The translations under genes were made by a program, and so were the position numbers. A stretch of 64,000 bases of DNA from Psychrobacter sp. P11G3 (GTDB lineage: Bacteria > Pseudomonadota > Gammaproteobacteria > Pseudomonadales > Moraxellaceae). The DNA lies in the NCBI RefSeq assembly GCF_001435845.1, contig NZ_CM003596.1, positions 1 to 64,000 on the forward strand. The letters run 5' to 3'. Of the stretch, positions 12,018-21,543 are shown piece by piece; within the stretch, counting starts at the first letter, position 1; each line of letters starts with the position of its first letter. The notes below the pieces were generated by a model, which was not told the DNA's origin, searched no databases, and was given only the letters and a program-made list of their open reading frames with translations.

Positions 12018-12383
12018 TCTTCATTCCTTTTTGTTAGCCTTGATGGCTTATTAGATAGTTTGGGTAGATGTTGATAGATTATAATCATGGCAACATCAGC
12101 GTACTTTGGCATAAATAACTTTATCATAGTTAGAGTCCGAAACCTTAATGTAGCATTAATTTTTAATCATTATTGAAATAAAGTTTACTTTATATCTTTG
12201 ACGGTTATTTAAGCCGATAAATGGATATTTAGGGTCTAAAATCACTTTAATTCTTTGTGAAAAATTGAATGCGCCTTAATCTACTAGAGCAGATAGCGTA
12301 GCGTATATTGATAATACAATGCATATATTGCGCTGTATTTTTGACGTTCCAAACCATTATTATTCCAAATAAGAAGAGTACCA
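12018..12383. other. Divergent promoter region, YadA paralogue / patB-like gene
   Basis: An AT-rich 366-bp divergent region that must carry promoters for both flanking genes. I see AAAGGA sites before each start but no clear operator, terminator or small gene. Confidence 0.3.
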
Positions 12384-13544
12384 ATGCAATATAACTTTGA
12401 TGAAATAATCGACAGACGCGATACCGGCTCACTCAAGTGGCACTATAGCGATGACACGATTGCGCTATGGGTAGCAGATATGGATTTTAAGGCTGCCGCA
12501 CCGATACTAAGCACGGTTGAGCAAGTCATGCAGCATGGCATCTTGGGTTATACCAAACCTACTGACGCTTTATATGACTCAATTATTAACTGGCATGGCA
12601 GTCGTTATGACTTGCAGTTAGAGAAGCAAAATATCTTGTTTTCCCCTGGTGTCGTGCCAAGCCTAGCGCTGATGATGAATGTTTTTACCAAGGTAGGCGA
12701 GGCGGTAATGGTCAACGATCCTATCTATACGCCTTTTATGAGCAAGGTTGAGCAAAATGGCCGTAAGCTTGTGCTCTCTGCACTGAAGGAAGTCGAAGGT
12801 AAATATCATCTGGACTTGGCTGATATCGAAGCCAAGATAATCGAACATAAGGTTAAGCTTTATCTACTATGCAATCCGCATAATCCTGGCGGGCGTGTAT
12901 GGACGAGGGAAGAGCTGGAAGCGCTACTGGCCGTTTGCAAAAAGCACAACGTGGCGATTGTGAGTGATGAAATTCATCAAGATTTGACATTAACGGGTCA
13001 TACGTTTACGCCATTTCTGACGCTGGCAAAAGGCTATGAGCACAACGTAGTCAGCCTGACTTCGATGACCAAAACCTTTAATATTGCAGGTATTAAAGGC
13101 TCGATGATATTTGCTAAAGATAAAGCGCTAATTAAAAAAATCAGTCAGCAGCAGCAATTAAATGATGAGTACGAGCTGAACCTATTTGCGTATACAGCCA
13201 TGCGTAGTGCTTACGAGCACGGCGGTGAGTGGCTAGAGCAAGCGCTTAGTTATATCGAAGCCAACATTGAGTTGACGGTGCAGTTTTTAAATGAGCATTT
13301 GCCTGATATTAAAATCATGCGCCCAGAAGCATCGTACCTAATTTGGCTAGATTGCTCAGCATATAGCCAAGACGATCAGGCGCTGTATGATGCGCTTAGA
13401 GCTGCTAAAGTTGAGCTAAACGCCGGCATTAAATATGGCGAAGAAGGACATTTAAAAATGCGCCTAAATGTGGCCTGTCCTAAAGCAATATTGATAGAAG
13501 GGTTGCATCGTATGCGTATAGCCTTTGAAGATAACCTCAAATAG
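12384..13544 (+). CDS. PatB/MalY-type PLP aminotransferase, putative cystathionine beta-lyase
   Basis: A fold-type I PLP enzyme (386 aa) of the MalY/PatB branch, which cleaves cystathionine or other cysteine conjugates to a thiol, pyruvate and ammonia. The N-terminus has the family hallmark SLKWHYSDDTIALWVADMDF. The core shows the PLP-binding NPHNPGGRVW, SDEIHQDL and the Schiff-base lysine in SMTKTFNIAGIKGS. Length is normal and AAGAAGAG precedes the ATG. It is a single-gene unit between two YadA-like genes and ends at the terminator at 13649. The exact substrate is not determined. Confidence 0.9.
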   Translation: MQYNFDEIIDRRDTGSLKWHYSDDTIALWVADMDFKAAAPILSTVEQVMQHGILGYTKPTDALYDSIINWHGSRYDLQLEKQNILFSPGVVPSLALMMNVFTKVGEAVMVNDPIYTPFMSKVEQNGRKLVLSALKEVEGKYHLDLADIEAKIIEHKVKLYLLCNPHNPGGRVWTREELEALLAVCKKHNVAIVSDEIHQDLTLTGHTFTPFLTLAKGYEHNVVSLTSMTKTFNIAGIKGSMIFAKDKALIKKISQQQQLNDEYELNLFAYTAMRSAYEHGGEWLEQALSYIEANIELTVQFLNEHLPDIKIMRPEASYLIWLDCSAYSQDDQALYDALRAAKVELNAGIKYGEEGHLKMRLNVACPKAILIEGLHRMRIAFEDNLK

Positions 13545-13648
13545 AGCATCAAGCAGATATAAAATGTGAGTTAGATATTTGCACTTATGCACTAGTTTGA
13601 AAGTTAGATTAGCTTTCTGCTTATAGACTTGATTATATCTAAGTGAAT

Positions 13649-13674
13649 AAAAACCCCGCGATTGCGGGGTTTTT
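13649..13674. terminator. Bidirectional terminator between patB-like gene and YadA adhesin
   Basis: AAAAACCCCGC, a 4-nt GATT loop and GCGGGGTTTTT make a strong GC-rich hairpin with A and T arms on both sides, serving both convergent genes. Confidence 0.9.
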
Positions 13675-13745
13675 GTTTGGCTTGTTTCAATGGTCTATGC
13701 TTTGTCTGTATAAACCAATGGTTCAAGCAAGTACTTGCAAGTTAT

Positions 13746-15872
13746 TTACCAGGCAAAAGTAACGCCGCCACGTGCGCCTACTTTACCAGTATCAGTACCA
13801 AAACCAGCGCCTGTCGAAATGGTAACACTGTCACTTACTCGTCCAGCAAACGATGCGCTGATTGCGGTGCTACTATTGTAGTAGCCCGTACCGATAGTCA
13901 TCGCATACTTCTTACCTGAAGGAATAACCGGTGTCTCCATCGATAATGCCATGGCAATACCGTCTTCTGCTTCATCTAAACGATCTTCTTGACGATTGTA
14001 CTGACTACGCAAATCGTTGAACTGTCTAGCGCTTGCAAATGAGTCTATACTACTGGTACCTAATGTACCGTTTGCATCAGCTGTCACGATACTGGTAGTC
14101 CCAGATTGTGATGCAGTGCTCGCCTGTAATTGACCTGTACTACCCAAGACAATTTGGTCATCATTTGCAGCAGAAGCACCGTTACCGATAGCAATACCGT
14201 TTGAACCACTAGCGGTGGATTGGTTACCTAGCGCGATAGATCCTGCACCTTGTGCCATTGCGGCTTCACCAACAGCGGTCGAACGTACGCCTGTTGCAGA
14301 AGCTAAATGACCAAACGCTTGCGCACGTTCAGCACTAGCGGTTGATTGCCAACCTATTGCGCTAGCTCCCGCTTGCGTTGCTTGAGCTTGAGCACCAACC
14401 GCAGTTGAAGAGGTACCAGAAGCCGTGGTTTGACGCACTCCGCTTCTATCCCCACCGATCGCTACACCATCTAAACCTGACGCTACCGAGTTATTACCAA
14501 TAGCGACGGCATTATCTGATTCGGCGCTAGCTGCTTCACCGACTGCTGTTGAGCGTAGACCAGTCGCTGATGCTAAGTGACCAAAAGCTTGCGCACGTTC
14601 GCCAGTTGCTTCTGATTGCCAACCTACTGAAGTAGACCCTAAGCCTGCGGCGTTTGCTTGGCCACCGACTGCGGTGGCCGAGTTCATACCAGCATTGGCT
14701 TGGTTACCAATGGCGACTGTATCATTGCTGCCGCCTGCCATGGCTGCTTCACCGACTGCCGTAGAACGCACACCATTTGCTTGAGCTAGATGACCGAATG
14801 CTTGCGCACGTTCAGCATTTGCGCTTGATTGCCAACCAATAGCGGTTGCGCCTGGACCAGTGGCTACTGATTCGCCACCAACTGCCGTAGTAGAAGGACC
14901 TGTAGCATTAGCTGCATCACCTACTGCTAGGGCATCTACACCGTTAGCAATTGATTCGTTACCGATAGCGGTAGCGAAGCCAGATTGCGCGTCAGCGTTT
15001 TCGCCAATAGCTAACGATCGCTCGCCTTGGGCGGTCGCTAGATGACCAAATGCCTGCGCACGTTCGCCAGTTGCTGCTGACTGCCAGCCTACTGAAGTAG
15101 ACCCTAAACCTGCAGCATTGGCTTGACCGCCGACTGCGGTAGCCGAGTTCATACCAGCATTGGCTTGGTTACCAATCGCGACCGTATCGTTACTGCCGCC
15201 TGCTATTGCTGCTTCACCGACTGCCGTAGAGCGTTCGCCGTTCGCTTGAGCCAAGTGACCGAATGCTTGAGCGCGTTCAGCATTTGCGCCTGATTGCCAA
15301 CCGATAGCCGTTGCTCCTGGACCAGTCGCTACTGATTCGCCGCCAACTGCCGTAGTAGAGTTGCCTTGCGCACTAGCACCAGCACCGATTGCCACAGCGT
15401 CATTACCATTGGCATTTGAGCCAACACCGTCTTCGTCTAAAGTACCATCATTATTGACATCGTTATTACCACCAATCGCGATTGCACCATTGCCTGTTGC
15501 GCTTGCATCTTCACCGACAGCAACTGACTGAATACCGATTGCAGAGGTCTGATGCCCTAATGCAGTTGATCGATTGCCAGCAGTAACTGCTTGCCAACCG
15601 ATAGCGGTTGCTCCTGGACCAGTAGCAACTGACTCACCACCAACTGCCGTAGTAGAGTTACCTGTTGCAGCTGAGTCTGTACCAACAGCAAGGGCATCCA
15701 CACCTGTTGCAGTAGAATTAACACCGCACTCTAGAGCAGTTGCGTCAGTGCCTGCATTACAGTCTGGCGTTGCATCAGCAAATGCAGAGACTGAGGTTAG
15801 TGTTGCTGCGGCAACCGCCAAAGTGAGTGAGCTAAGCTTAAGTGCTGAGCGTTTCGAGAACTCCATTTCCAT
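13746..15872 (-). CDS. YadA-type trimeric autotransporter adhesin
   Basis: A 708-aa trimeric autotransporter likely to mediate surface attachment or self-aggregation. A signal peptide ends near SAFA|DATPD. Two cysteines (38 and 49) lie at the start of the mature head, which is unusual. The long head consists of YadA/Hep-Hag repeats with recurring ATGPGATAIGWQS, ERAQAFGHLA and RSTAVGEAA. A short neck and coiled coil (FNDLRSQYNRQEDRLDEAEDG) lead to the YadA anchor ending VGARGGVTFAW, whose C-terminal aromatic fits Bam-dependent insertion. Residues 138-148 form a calcium-loop-like insertion. About 315 bp is duplicated within the head. AGGA lies 8 nt before the start. Confidence 0.93.
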   Translation of the reverse strand: MEMEFSKRSALKLSSLTLAVAAATLTSVSAFADATPDCNAGTDATALECGVNSTATGVDALAVGTDSAATGNSTTAVGGESVATGPGATAIGWQAVTAGNRSTALGHQTSAIGIQSVAVGEDASATGNGAIAIGGNNDVNNDGTLDEDGVGSNANGNDAVAIGAGASAQGNSTTAVGGESVATGPGATAIGWQSGANAERAQAFGHLAQANGERSTAVGEAAIAGGSNDTVAIGNQANAGMNSATAVGGQANAAGLGSTSVGWQSAATGERAQAFGHLATAQGERSLAIGENADAQSGFATAIGNESIANGVDALAVGDAANATGPSTTAVGGESVATGPGATAIGWQSSANAERAQAFGHLAQANGVRSTAVGEAAMAGGSNDTVAIGNQANAGMNSATAVGGQANAAGLGSTSVGWQSEATGERAQAFGHLASATGLRSTAVGEAASAESDNAVAIGNNSVASGLDGVAIGGDRSGVRQTTASGTSSTAVGAQAQATQAGASAIGWQSTASAERAQAFGHLASATGVRSTAVGEAAMAQGAGSIALGNQSTASGSNGIAIGNGASAANDDQIVLGSTGQLQASTASQSGTTSIVTADANGTLGTSSIDSFASARQFNDLRSQYNRQEDRLDEAEDGIAMALSMETPVIPSGKKYAMTIGTGYYNSSTAISASFAGRVSDSVTISTGAGFGTDTGKVGARGGVTFAW

Positions 15873-16566
15873 AATTTTTATCCTTTTTTAAGGCCCTAAA
15901 GGCTCTAGGTTGGTTCAGTGGGTATTGAAAGAGGTGTTTGCACTATTCGTCAGTCTAAAATAACTTTACTGCCAGATAACTTAACAATTGACCTTACAAA
16001 GTTTTGTTAAACAGTTGTTAATAAGGTCATTTTTAACTACCGTTAAAACAATGCGACTTTGTATCTAAAAGCGCAGATTGTATCTGTATTAGTAAGAACT
16101 AATTAATAATGTACACTGCTCCGTAATAAAAATCGATTATTATTTTTCCATTGTTTCAATATGATATGGTATTAAACAGGTGTCCTTCACAAACCTTAAA
16201 GAGTAAGTGTTAATTCGAGTAGTTGTATCATTAACTAGAACAATTAAAGTGATTCCGTAAAGTCTTATAGTTGTAGTATTTTTAGATGATTGTTGACTAA
16301 TTACCATCCTAAATAAGGTGGTACTGTAATTAAGCGATTGGGGTTGAAGACTAGTGCAAATTTTATAGGCTGTTTACGTGATTAGTAGAAAGTTGCTAGT
16401 AAAAAATGAGCGCCTATCAGGTTAGTTAAGAGTATTCATAAGCTTGATTAGGCAGTTTCTGATAAAAAACCTATTGAATAACGAAATTTTGCGGAGGAAG
16501 TAACCCTTATAGTGCGTAAACTTGTTAAAATAGGGCACCAATTTATCTATTGATGGATATCGATTT
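15873..16566. other. YadA-guaA divergent intergenic region
   Basis: About 690 bp, AT-rich and without a gene on either strand. It must hold promoters for the adhesin (minus) and guaA (plus), including a TAAAAT-like -10 about 40 bp before guaA. I recognise no riboswitch or operator. Confidence 0.3.
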
Positions 16567-18177
16567 ATGACCACTGCTGCTGCCACTCCTGCAATCAAAG
16601 AAGATCGCATCTTAATCCTCGATTTTGGCTCGCAATATAGCCAGTTAATCGCTCGCCGTGTGCGCGATTCTGGGGTGTTTTGTGAGATGTTCCCTTATGA
16701 TATCGACACTCAGCGCATCATCGATTTTGGCGCAAAAGGCGTCATCTTGTCAGGTGGCCCTGAGAGCGTCCACGCAGAAAACAGCCCACGTATTAACGAT
16801 GCGGTATTTGATCTAGGCGTACCAGTACTAGGTATCTGCTACGGTATGCAAGCGATGGCAGATCGTTTTGGCGGGCAAGTTCATGCCAGTGATATTCATG
16901 AGTTTGGTGCAGCGACTATCGAAGTAAATGGTCACTCGCAGCTGACTGACGGTATCGAAGACAGCAAGACTGACGGCGCGGCTGCCAAGCTAAACGTTTG
17001 GATGAGTCATGGTGACAAGGTTATCGAAGTACCTGAAGGCTTTGATATCATCGCTAGCACGCCAAGCTGTCCAATCGCGATTATGGCCAATGATGACAAG
17101 CAATACTACGGCCTACAGTTCCACCCAGAAGTGACACATACGCTACAAGGTCAAGCGCTGCTTGGTCGTTTCGTGCATCAAATCTGTGAATGTGCAGGTG
17201 AGTGGACGCCAGACAATATCGCTGATATGCGTATCGCGCAGCTAAAAGAGCAAATCGGTGACAAGCAAGTATTGCTAGGTCTATCGGGCGGTGTTGATAG
17301 TTCAGTCGTTGCCGCGCTATTGCACAAAGCAATCGGCGATCAGCTGACTTGTGTGTTCGTCGATAACGGTCTATTGCGTTTGCATGAAGGCGACCAAGTG
17401 ATGCAAATCTTTGCAGAAAACATGGGCGTAAAAGTTATCCGTGTTGATGCTGAAGATTTGTTCTTAGATGCGCTAGCAGGCGAGTCTGATCCAGAGAAAA
17501 AACGTAAAATCATCGGCAAAACCTTCATCGACGTATTCGCTGATAGCGCGCGTCAAGTGAGCGAGCAGAGCGATGGTAAAGTCGTTGAGTTCTTGGCACA
17601 GGGTACGATTTACCCAGACGTGATCGAATCTGCTAAGTCACATCAAGGCAAAGCACACGTGATTAAGAGCCACCATAATGTTGGCGGTTTGCCAGATGAT
17701 TTGGCATTTAAACTGATTGAGCCGTTACGTGATTTGTTCAAAGACGAAGTGCGCAAGCTTGGTATTACGCTAGGGTTGCCAGCCAAAATGATCTATCGTC
17801 ATCCGTTCCCAGGTCCAGGTTTGGGCGTGCGTATCCTTGGTGAAGTCAAAAAAGAATACGCGGATATCTTGCGTTTGGCTGATGCAATCTTTATGCAAGA
17901 GCTTGAGCGCTCAGGGTGGTATGACAAGACGGCACAAGCATTTGCGGTATTCCAACCAATCAAATCTGTCGGCGTGGTCGGCGATGGCCGCCGCTATGCA
18001 TGGGTAATCGCGCTACGTGCGGTTGAAACCGTAGACTTTATGACGGCTCGCTTTGCGCATCTGCCGTATGATTTGATCGAAACGGTATCGAACCGCATCA
18101 TGAATGAAATCGCTGAAGTATCACGCGTGACTTATGATGTGTCGAGCAAGCCGCCTGCAACGATTGAGTGGGAATAA
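16567..18177 (+). CDS. guaA: GMP synthase (glutamine-hydrolysing)
   Basis: Converts XMP, glutamine and ATP to GMP in purine synthesis. The 536-aa product has a class I glutamine amidotransferase domain with nucleophile Cys in GICYGMQ near residue 90 and the catalytic His-Glu in FHPEV. The ATP-pyrophosphatase domain has the P-loop LSGGVDSS near residue 240, and the C-terminal dimerisation domain ends KPPATIEWE. Length is slightly above the usual 525. The ribosome-binding site is weak. guaB is not adjacent. A terminator follows at 18231. Confidence 0.98.
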   Translation: MTTAAATPAIKEDRILILDFGSQYSQLIARRVRDSGVFCEMFPYDIDTQRIIDFGAKGVILSGGPESVHAENSPRINDAVFDLGVPVLGICYGMQAMADRFGGQVHASDIHEFGAATIEVNGHSQLTDGIEDSKTDGAAAKLNVWMSHGDKVIEVPEGFDIIASTPSCPIAIMANDDKQYYGLQFHPEVTHTLQGQALLGRFVHQICECAGEWTPDNIADMRIAQLKEQIGDKQVLLGLSGGVDSSVVAALLHKAIGDQLTCVFVDNGLLRLHEGDQVMQIFAENMGVKVIRVDAEDLFLDALAGESDPEKKRKIIGKTFIDVFADSARQVSEQSDGKVVEFLAQGTIYPDVIESAKSHQGKAHVIKSHHNVGGLPDDLAFKLIEPLRDLFKDEVRKLGITLGLPAKMIYRHPFPGPGLGVRILGEVKKEYADILRLADAIFMQELERSGWYDKTAQAFAVFQPIKSVGVVGDGRRYAWVIALRAVETVDFMTARFAHLPYDLIETVSNRIMNEIAEVSRVTYDVSSKPPATIEWE

Positions 18178-18230
18178 CACTTAATAAAAGCTATCAAACT
18201 AAAAAACTGATTAGCTTGATTTAGTAGTAT

Positions 18231-18262
18231 AAAAACACTCAACTTGGTTGGGTGTTTTTTTT
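18231..18262 (+). terminator. Terminator after guaA
   Basis: The stem AAAACACTCAAC / GTTGGGTGTTTT with a TTG loop is followed by a long T-run. It closes guaA and marks the left side of the AT-rich islet. Confidence 0.85.
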
Positions 18263-18410
18263 GGTTTAGGGTCTAAGTTAAAAGGGATAAGAAGCATAGT
18301 AAATTTACGTCGCCAGAATTATTGGTTATTTTGAGTACGGTTATTTATAGTTAACTTACTTACCCATTGGTAAGTAAAACAATTTATAACTAACTTATTA
18401 AGGACATACT

Positions 18411-18563
18411 ATGAGTGACTCAAATAATTCAACACCCAACCATGAAGCAGATATTGAGAATTCAAATGGTGGTACTTCAGGTACGAATGAGACTTACCAA
18501 CAAGCTCAGGACAACCATGCTAATCAGTTGAATCCTAATCATGAACCAACCAACTCTAAATAG
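18411..18563 (+). CDS. Small polar protein of 50 aa, unknown
   Basis: The reading frame encodes a 50-residue, highly hydrophilic peptide rich in Asn, Ser, Gln, Thr and His, with almost no hydrophobic residues and no signal peptide or membrane segment. It contains two short similar blocks, TPNHEAD near the N-terminus and NPNHEPT near the C-terminus, and is predicted to be disordered. AAGGA lies 7 nt before the ATG, and a short gap with no obvious strong terminator separates it from the 534-aa gene, so the two may be cotranscribed. Function unknown. Confidence 0.55.
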   Translation: MSDSNNSTPNHEADIENSNGGTSGTNETYQQAQDNHANQLNPNHEPTNSK

Positions 18564-18661
18564 GTTTTATAGTATCTTTATAATCAGTTTTTAAATCCCT
18601 CAGGCTTTCTGTATTCAGAAAACCTGAGATTTAATAATATAAAATTTTATTAGGAGTTGTT

Positions 18662-20266
18662 ATGCCTGCTTTAGCTCAGTTTCCATCGCAAGGTGATCTG
18701 CTTAAATTTCTATACAATGCAACGGGTATTATTCCGTCAAAAAAACAATCTATTGTTGACCTTAATATACATAATAAAAGCTTACATAGAAGTTTAGATA
18801 GAGTAGCTAAAGAAGAGGGTGATTTCTTAAAGAATTTTGAAGAACATGCTGATGGGTTTAGGTCAGCAATAAACGGTATGTTTTCAAACTCTATGTATGG
18901 TGATATATTGTTTGCCCCACTCATTGAGATATTTCAGGTATATACTCAAACTGTATTAACCGACCATACTTATCTAGATAAGAAAGAATCTTTATCATTT
19001 CTGATCAATACTGCTTTCCTACAAAGAGCTACTATCTCAATATTTAAATACACACAGCACTATAGTAATTTCTTAAATATCTCTCTTCCACCTAATGGCA
19101 AATTTTGGTTCTTAGAGTATGACTATACAACGCCCTTAACCCGAGTTATGAATTGGATATACGACTGTGAAGACAAAAATCTAGAAGTATTCCATGACAC
19201 TTCTAAATTTAGTACTAATGAATGTATTGATCAAATTGATCAGGACTTAGCTAATGTAAGAAATTGGTTATCTGGTACTGTTAAGCTACCACCATTTTCT
19301 AATATCTTAGATGTTTTCCATAGGGCGTTTACAGCTCACAAAATTGATAGCGACAAAAAAGATAGATATGTATTTTTCTTATTTATTGCTAGGTTCGCTA
19401 CTTACTGCTTGGATAGTCTTTTTGAGAATACTGATATAAAAGAAGCACTAAAGATTCTTGTGAAAATGAAGTCATATTTAGAATTGATCGAAATTGACTA
19501 TGAAATATCTTGTTTGGCATTTGATTCTCTAGAGTTGGATAGTAATATACAGAATGGTGAAGTAACTAGCGAACAGATATTAAGAAAGGCTAAGTTAGCA
19601 ATGTTCTTTGAAATAACTAACAAGTGGAACGAGCATTTTGCTCAGTTTTCTCCCGAAGAAATAAACGTTTTGCCAGAAATTAGTAGGTCACCGAATAACT
19701 TTGTAATTAAAACTTTCAAAGACTATTTAGTCACTATCGACAGTCTTCATAATAATGAATTTGAGATAAATATAAAGAATTGTATTGAAGGCTACAGTGT
19801 GATGAAACAAAAGTATAATTATCAACAATGGCTAAACGAATACTACGGAGTTGGCAATGATGTCATTTATCCTTGGCTTGTACATTGGATAGATGGTATG
19901 AAGTCTTTTTGCAATAAAGAGTTTGAATCATCCCTTACAAGTATGAGGAAAGCATTTGATACCATTAGATATTCAGCAGGTAATAGGCAAATTAAATTTA
20001 TAGAAGATTATATGCTAGTAGCGTTAGCACAGCCTAATAAGAACGGTAATATACAAGGGTTGAAAGATTTTAAACTAGCTTTCAAATGGGGTGTTTTTAT
20101 GAACCATTTTGACGCTTTTCCAGAATTTTATACTGATATAAGTAATAAAGAGCTAGAAGCAGTTTTTAAAGATAGAAAGAAATCTTATAAGTCAGTTGCA
20201 GGTAGTAATTTTGACACTAAAGTTTTAGCAAAGCTCTTATTTCACTGGAAATATGATAACCAATAA
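18662..20266 (+). CDS. Unknown 534-aa predominantly alpha-helical protein
   Basis: I do not recognise this family. The 534-aa product has no signal peptide, membrane segment or known motif, and reads as mostly helical with many Phe, Tyr, Asn and Lys residues, perhaps a helical-repeat (TPR-like) protein. The C-terminal part contains WLVHWIDGMKSF and SLTSMRKAFDTIRYSAG. AGGAG precedes the ATG with good spacing, and a strong terminator follows, so it looks intact and expressed. A sample (18721-18840) is 34/120 G+C against 60/120 in guaA (17221-17340), suggesting acquisition by transfer. A host-defence or stress role is possible but has no direct support. Confidence 0.8.
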   Translation: MPALAQFPSQGDLLKFLYNATGIIPSKKQSIVDLNIHNKSLHRSLDRVAKEEGDFLKNFEEHADGFRSAINGMFSNSMYGDILFAPLIEIFQVYTQTVLTDHTYLDKKESLSFLINTAFLQRATISIFKYTQHYSNFLNISLPPNGKFWFLEYDYTTPLTRVMNWIYDCEDKNLEVFHDTSKFSTNECIDQIDQDLANVRNWLSGTVKLPPFSNILDVFHRAFTAHKIDSDKKDRYVFFLFIARFATYCLDSLFENTDIKEALKILVKMKSYLELIEIDYEISCLAFDSLELDSNIQNGEVTSEQILRKAKLAMFFEITNKWNEHFAQFSPEEINVLPEISRSPNNFVIKTFKDYLVTIDSLHNNEFEINIKNCIEGYSVMKQKYNYQQWLNEYYGVGNDVIYPWLVHWIDGMKSFCNKEFESSLTSMRKAFDTIRYSAGNRQIKFIEDYMLVALAQPNKNGNIQGLKDFKLAFKWGVFMNHFDAFPEFYTDISNKELEAVFKDRKKSYKSVAGSNFDTKVLAKLLFHWKYDNQ

Positions 20267-20280
20267 AAGCATTCTAATAG

Positions 20281-20318
20281 AAAAAAGGCAGCACCTCAAA
20301 AGAGATGCTGCTTTTTTT
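20281..20318. terminator. Bidirectional terminator after the 534-aa gene
   Basis: AAAAAAGGCAGCACCTC and GAGATGCTGCTTTTTTT form a long stem with A and T flanks. It serves the unknown gene on the plus strand and the convergent reductase on the minus strand. Confidence 0.85.
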
Positions 20319-20347
20319 ATGAAAATTAGTTTTAAACCAAATACTAA

Positions 20348-21352
20348 CTAACCCTTCACATTCACCACATAACGCCCAACCACTTTGCTAGACATAAAGC
20401 GATCTAAGTATTCTGGTGTTTGTTCTAGCGTAATCTCTTCACCATAGCTCTCAAGGTTAGGTAGTTTCATATCGGTGGCGACACGTTTCCAGATAGCTTC
20501 CTTGTCAGCCAATGGAATATAGACCGAGTCGATACCCAATAATGATACTGCTCTCGTGATAAACGGCATGACCGTCATTGAAAACTCAGCGCCACCTGCT
20601 AGACCACAGCTCGTCACCGCGCCGCCCGCTTTAGTTTGTTTGAGCAAGTTAGATAGGTAATCACCACCGATGGTATCGATAGCGTTTGCCCATAGCTCAC
20701 GGCCGACAGGCTTGTTACCGATTTCATTGATGGTATCGCGATGACGTACTTCGCTTGCGCCAAGCTCTTTTAGATGCTCGCTTTGCTCTGGCTTACCTGA
20801 GAATGCAATCACGTCATAGCCGAGCTGCTTTAAGATAGCGATACTGATTGTACCGACGCCACCTGTTGCACCAGTGACAGCAACTGGGCCATCACTGGGT
20901 TTTGCGCCCATTTTTTCTAGCTTTTGGACACTTAGCGCTGCGGTTAGACCGCCAGTACCATAGGTCATCGCTTCTTTTAGCGTCAGCGTTTCTGGGCAAG
21001 GTAGCGCCCAATCGGCAGGTATAGAGATCATCTGACCGAGACCACCATCTGTGTCCATACCGAGATCATAGCCGAATACTAATACTTCTTGTCCTGCGCT
21101 AAATGTGCCTGATTTATCACTGACGACCACGCCAGCGGCGTCAATACCTGGGGTATGCGGGTACTGTTTGGTGATTCGTTTATTACCAGTGGCTGACATC
21201 GCATCTTTAAAGTTTAACGATGAATAATGCACTTCGATGAGCAAGTCATTTTCCGGCAAGTCACTGACTTTACGCTCTTGAATGCTCTTTTTAAATTCGC
21301 CATCACTGGTTTCTTCGACGACTAAGGCTTTAAACGTTGTATCGTTTGACAT
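20348..21352 (-). CDS. YhdH/AcuI-type quinone oxidoreductase (acrylyl-CoA reductase family)
   Basis: An MDR-superfamily NADPH-dependent reductase of 334 aa. The YhdH/YhfP/AcuI branch is shown by ALVVEETSDGEF, SSLNFKDAMSATG and TPGIDAAGVV at the N-terminus, and the nucleotide-binding GATGGVGTISIAILKQLGY in the middle. AcuI reduces acrylyl-CoA to propionyl-CoA and protects against acrylate, including that from DMSP breakdown; that substrate is an inference here. AAGGAT precedes the ATG. No zinc-binding cysteines are present. Confidence 0.88.
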   Translation of the reverse strand: MSNDTTFKALVVEETSDGEFKKSIQERKVSDLPENDLLIEVHYSSLNFKDAMSATGNKRITKQYPHTPGIDAAGVVVSDKSGTFSAGQEVLVFGYDLGMDTDGGLGQMISIPADWALPCPETLTLKEAMTYGTGGLTAALSVQKLEKMGAKPSDGPVAVTGATGGVGTISIAILKQLGYDVIAFSGKPEQSEHLKELGASEVRHRDTINEIGNKPVGRELWANAIDTIGGDYLSNLLKQTKAGGAVTSCGLAGGAEFSMTVMPFITRAVSLLGIDSVYIPLADKEAIWKRVATDMKLPNLESYGEEITLEQTPEYLDRFMSSKVVGRYVVNVKG

Positions 21353-21449
21353 GGTTATATCCTTATTAAGTATTATTATTTGAGTTGATAGGCAATTGCT
21401 TATGAAACTAATTACATTGAAACCATCATGACAACAGCATGGTTAAAAT

Positions 21450-21498
21450 AAAAAAGCCCATAGTATTATCTAACGAGTAATACAAATGGACTTTTCAT
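21450..21498 (-). terminator. Terminator of the second MDR reductase gene
   Basis: On the minus strand AAAAGTCCAT and ATGGGCTTTTTT arms, with an inner GTATTA/TAATAC pairing, form a hairpin with a T-run just after the reductase gene at 21544-22521. Confidence 0.65.
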
Positions 21499-21543
21499 AT
21501 TTATGATGCCTTCAAGGACAATCAATGCAAGGTAGAGTATCGC

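Noticed and set aside
13662..15891. Plus-strand open frames opposite the YadA adhesin (for example 15574-15891)
   Set aside because: They are antisense shadows of a repetitive Ala/Thr-rich gene; their Pro/Thr/Ala-rich translations mirror its codon bias.
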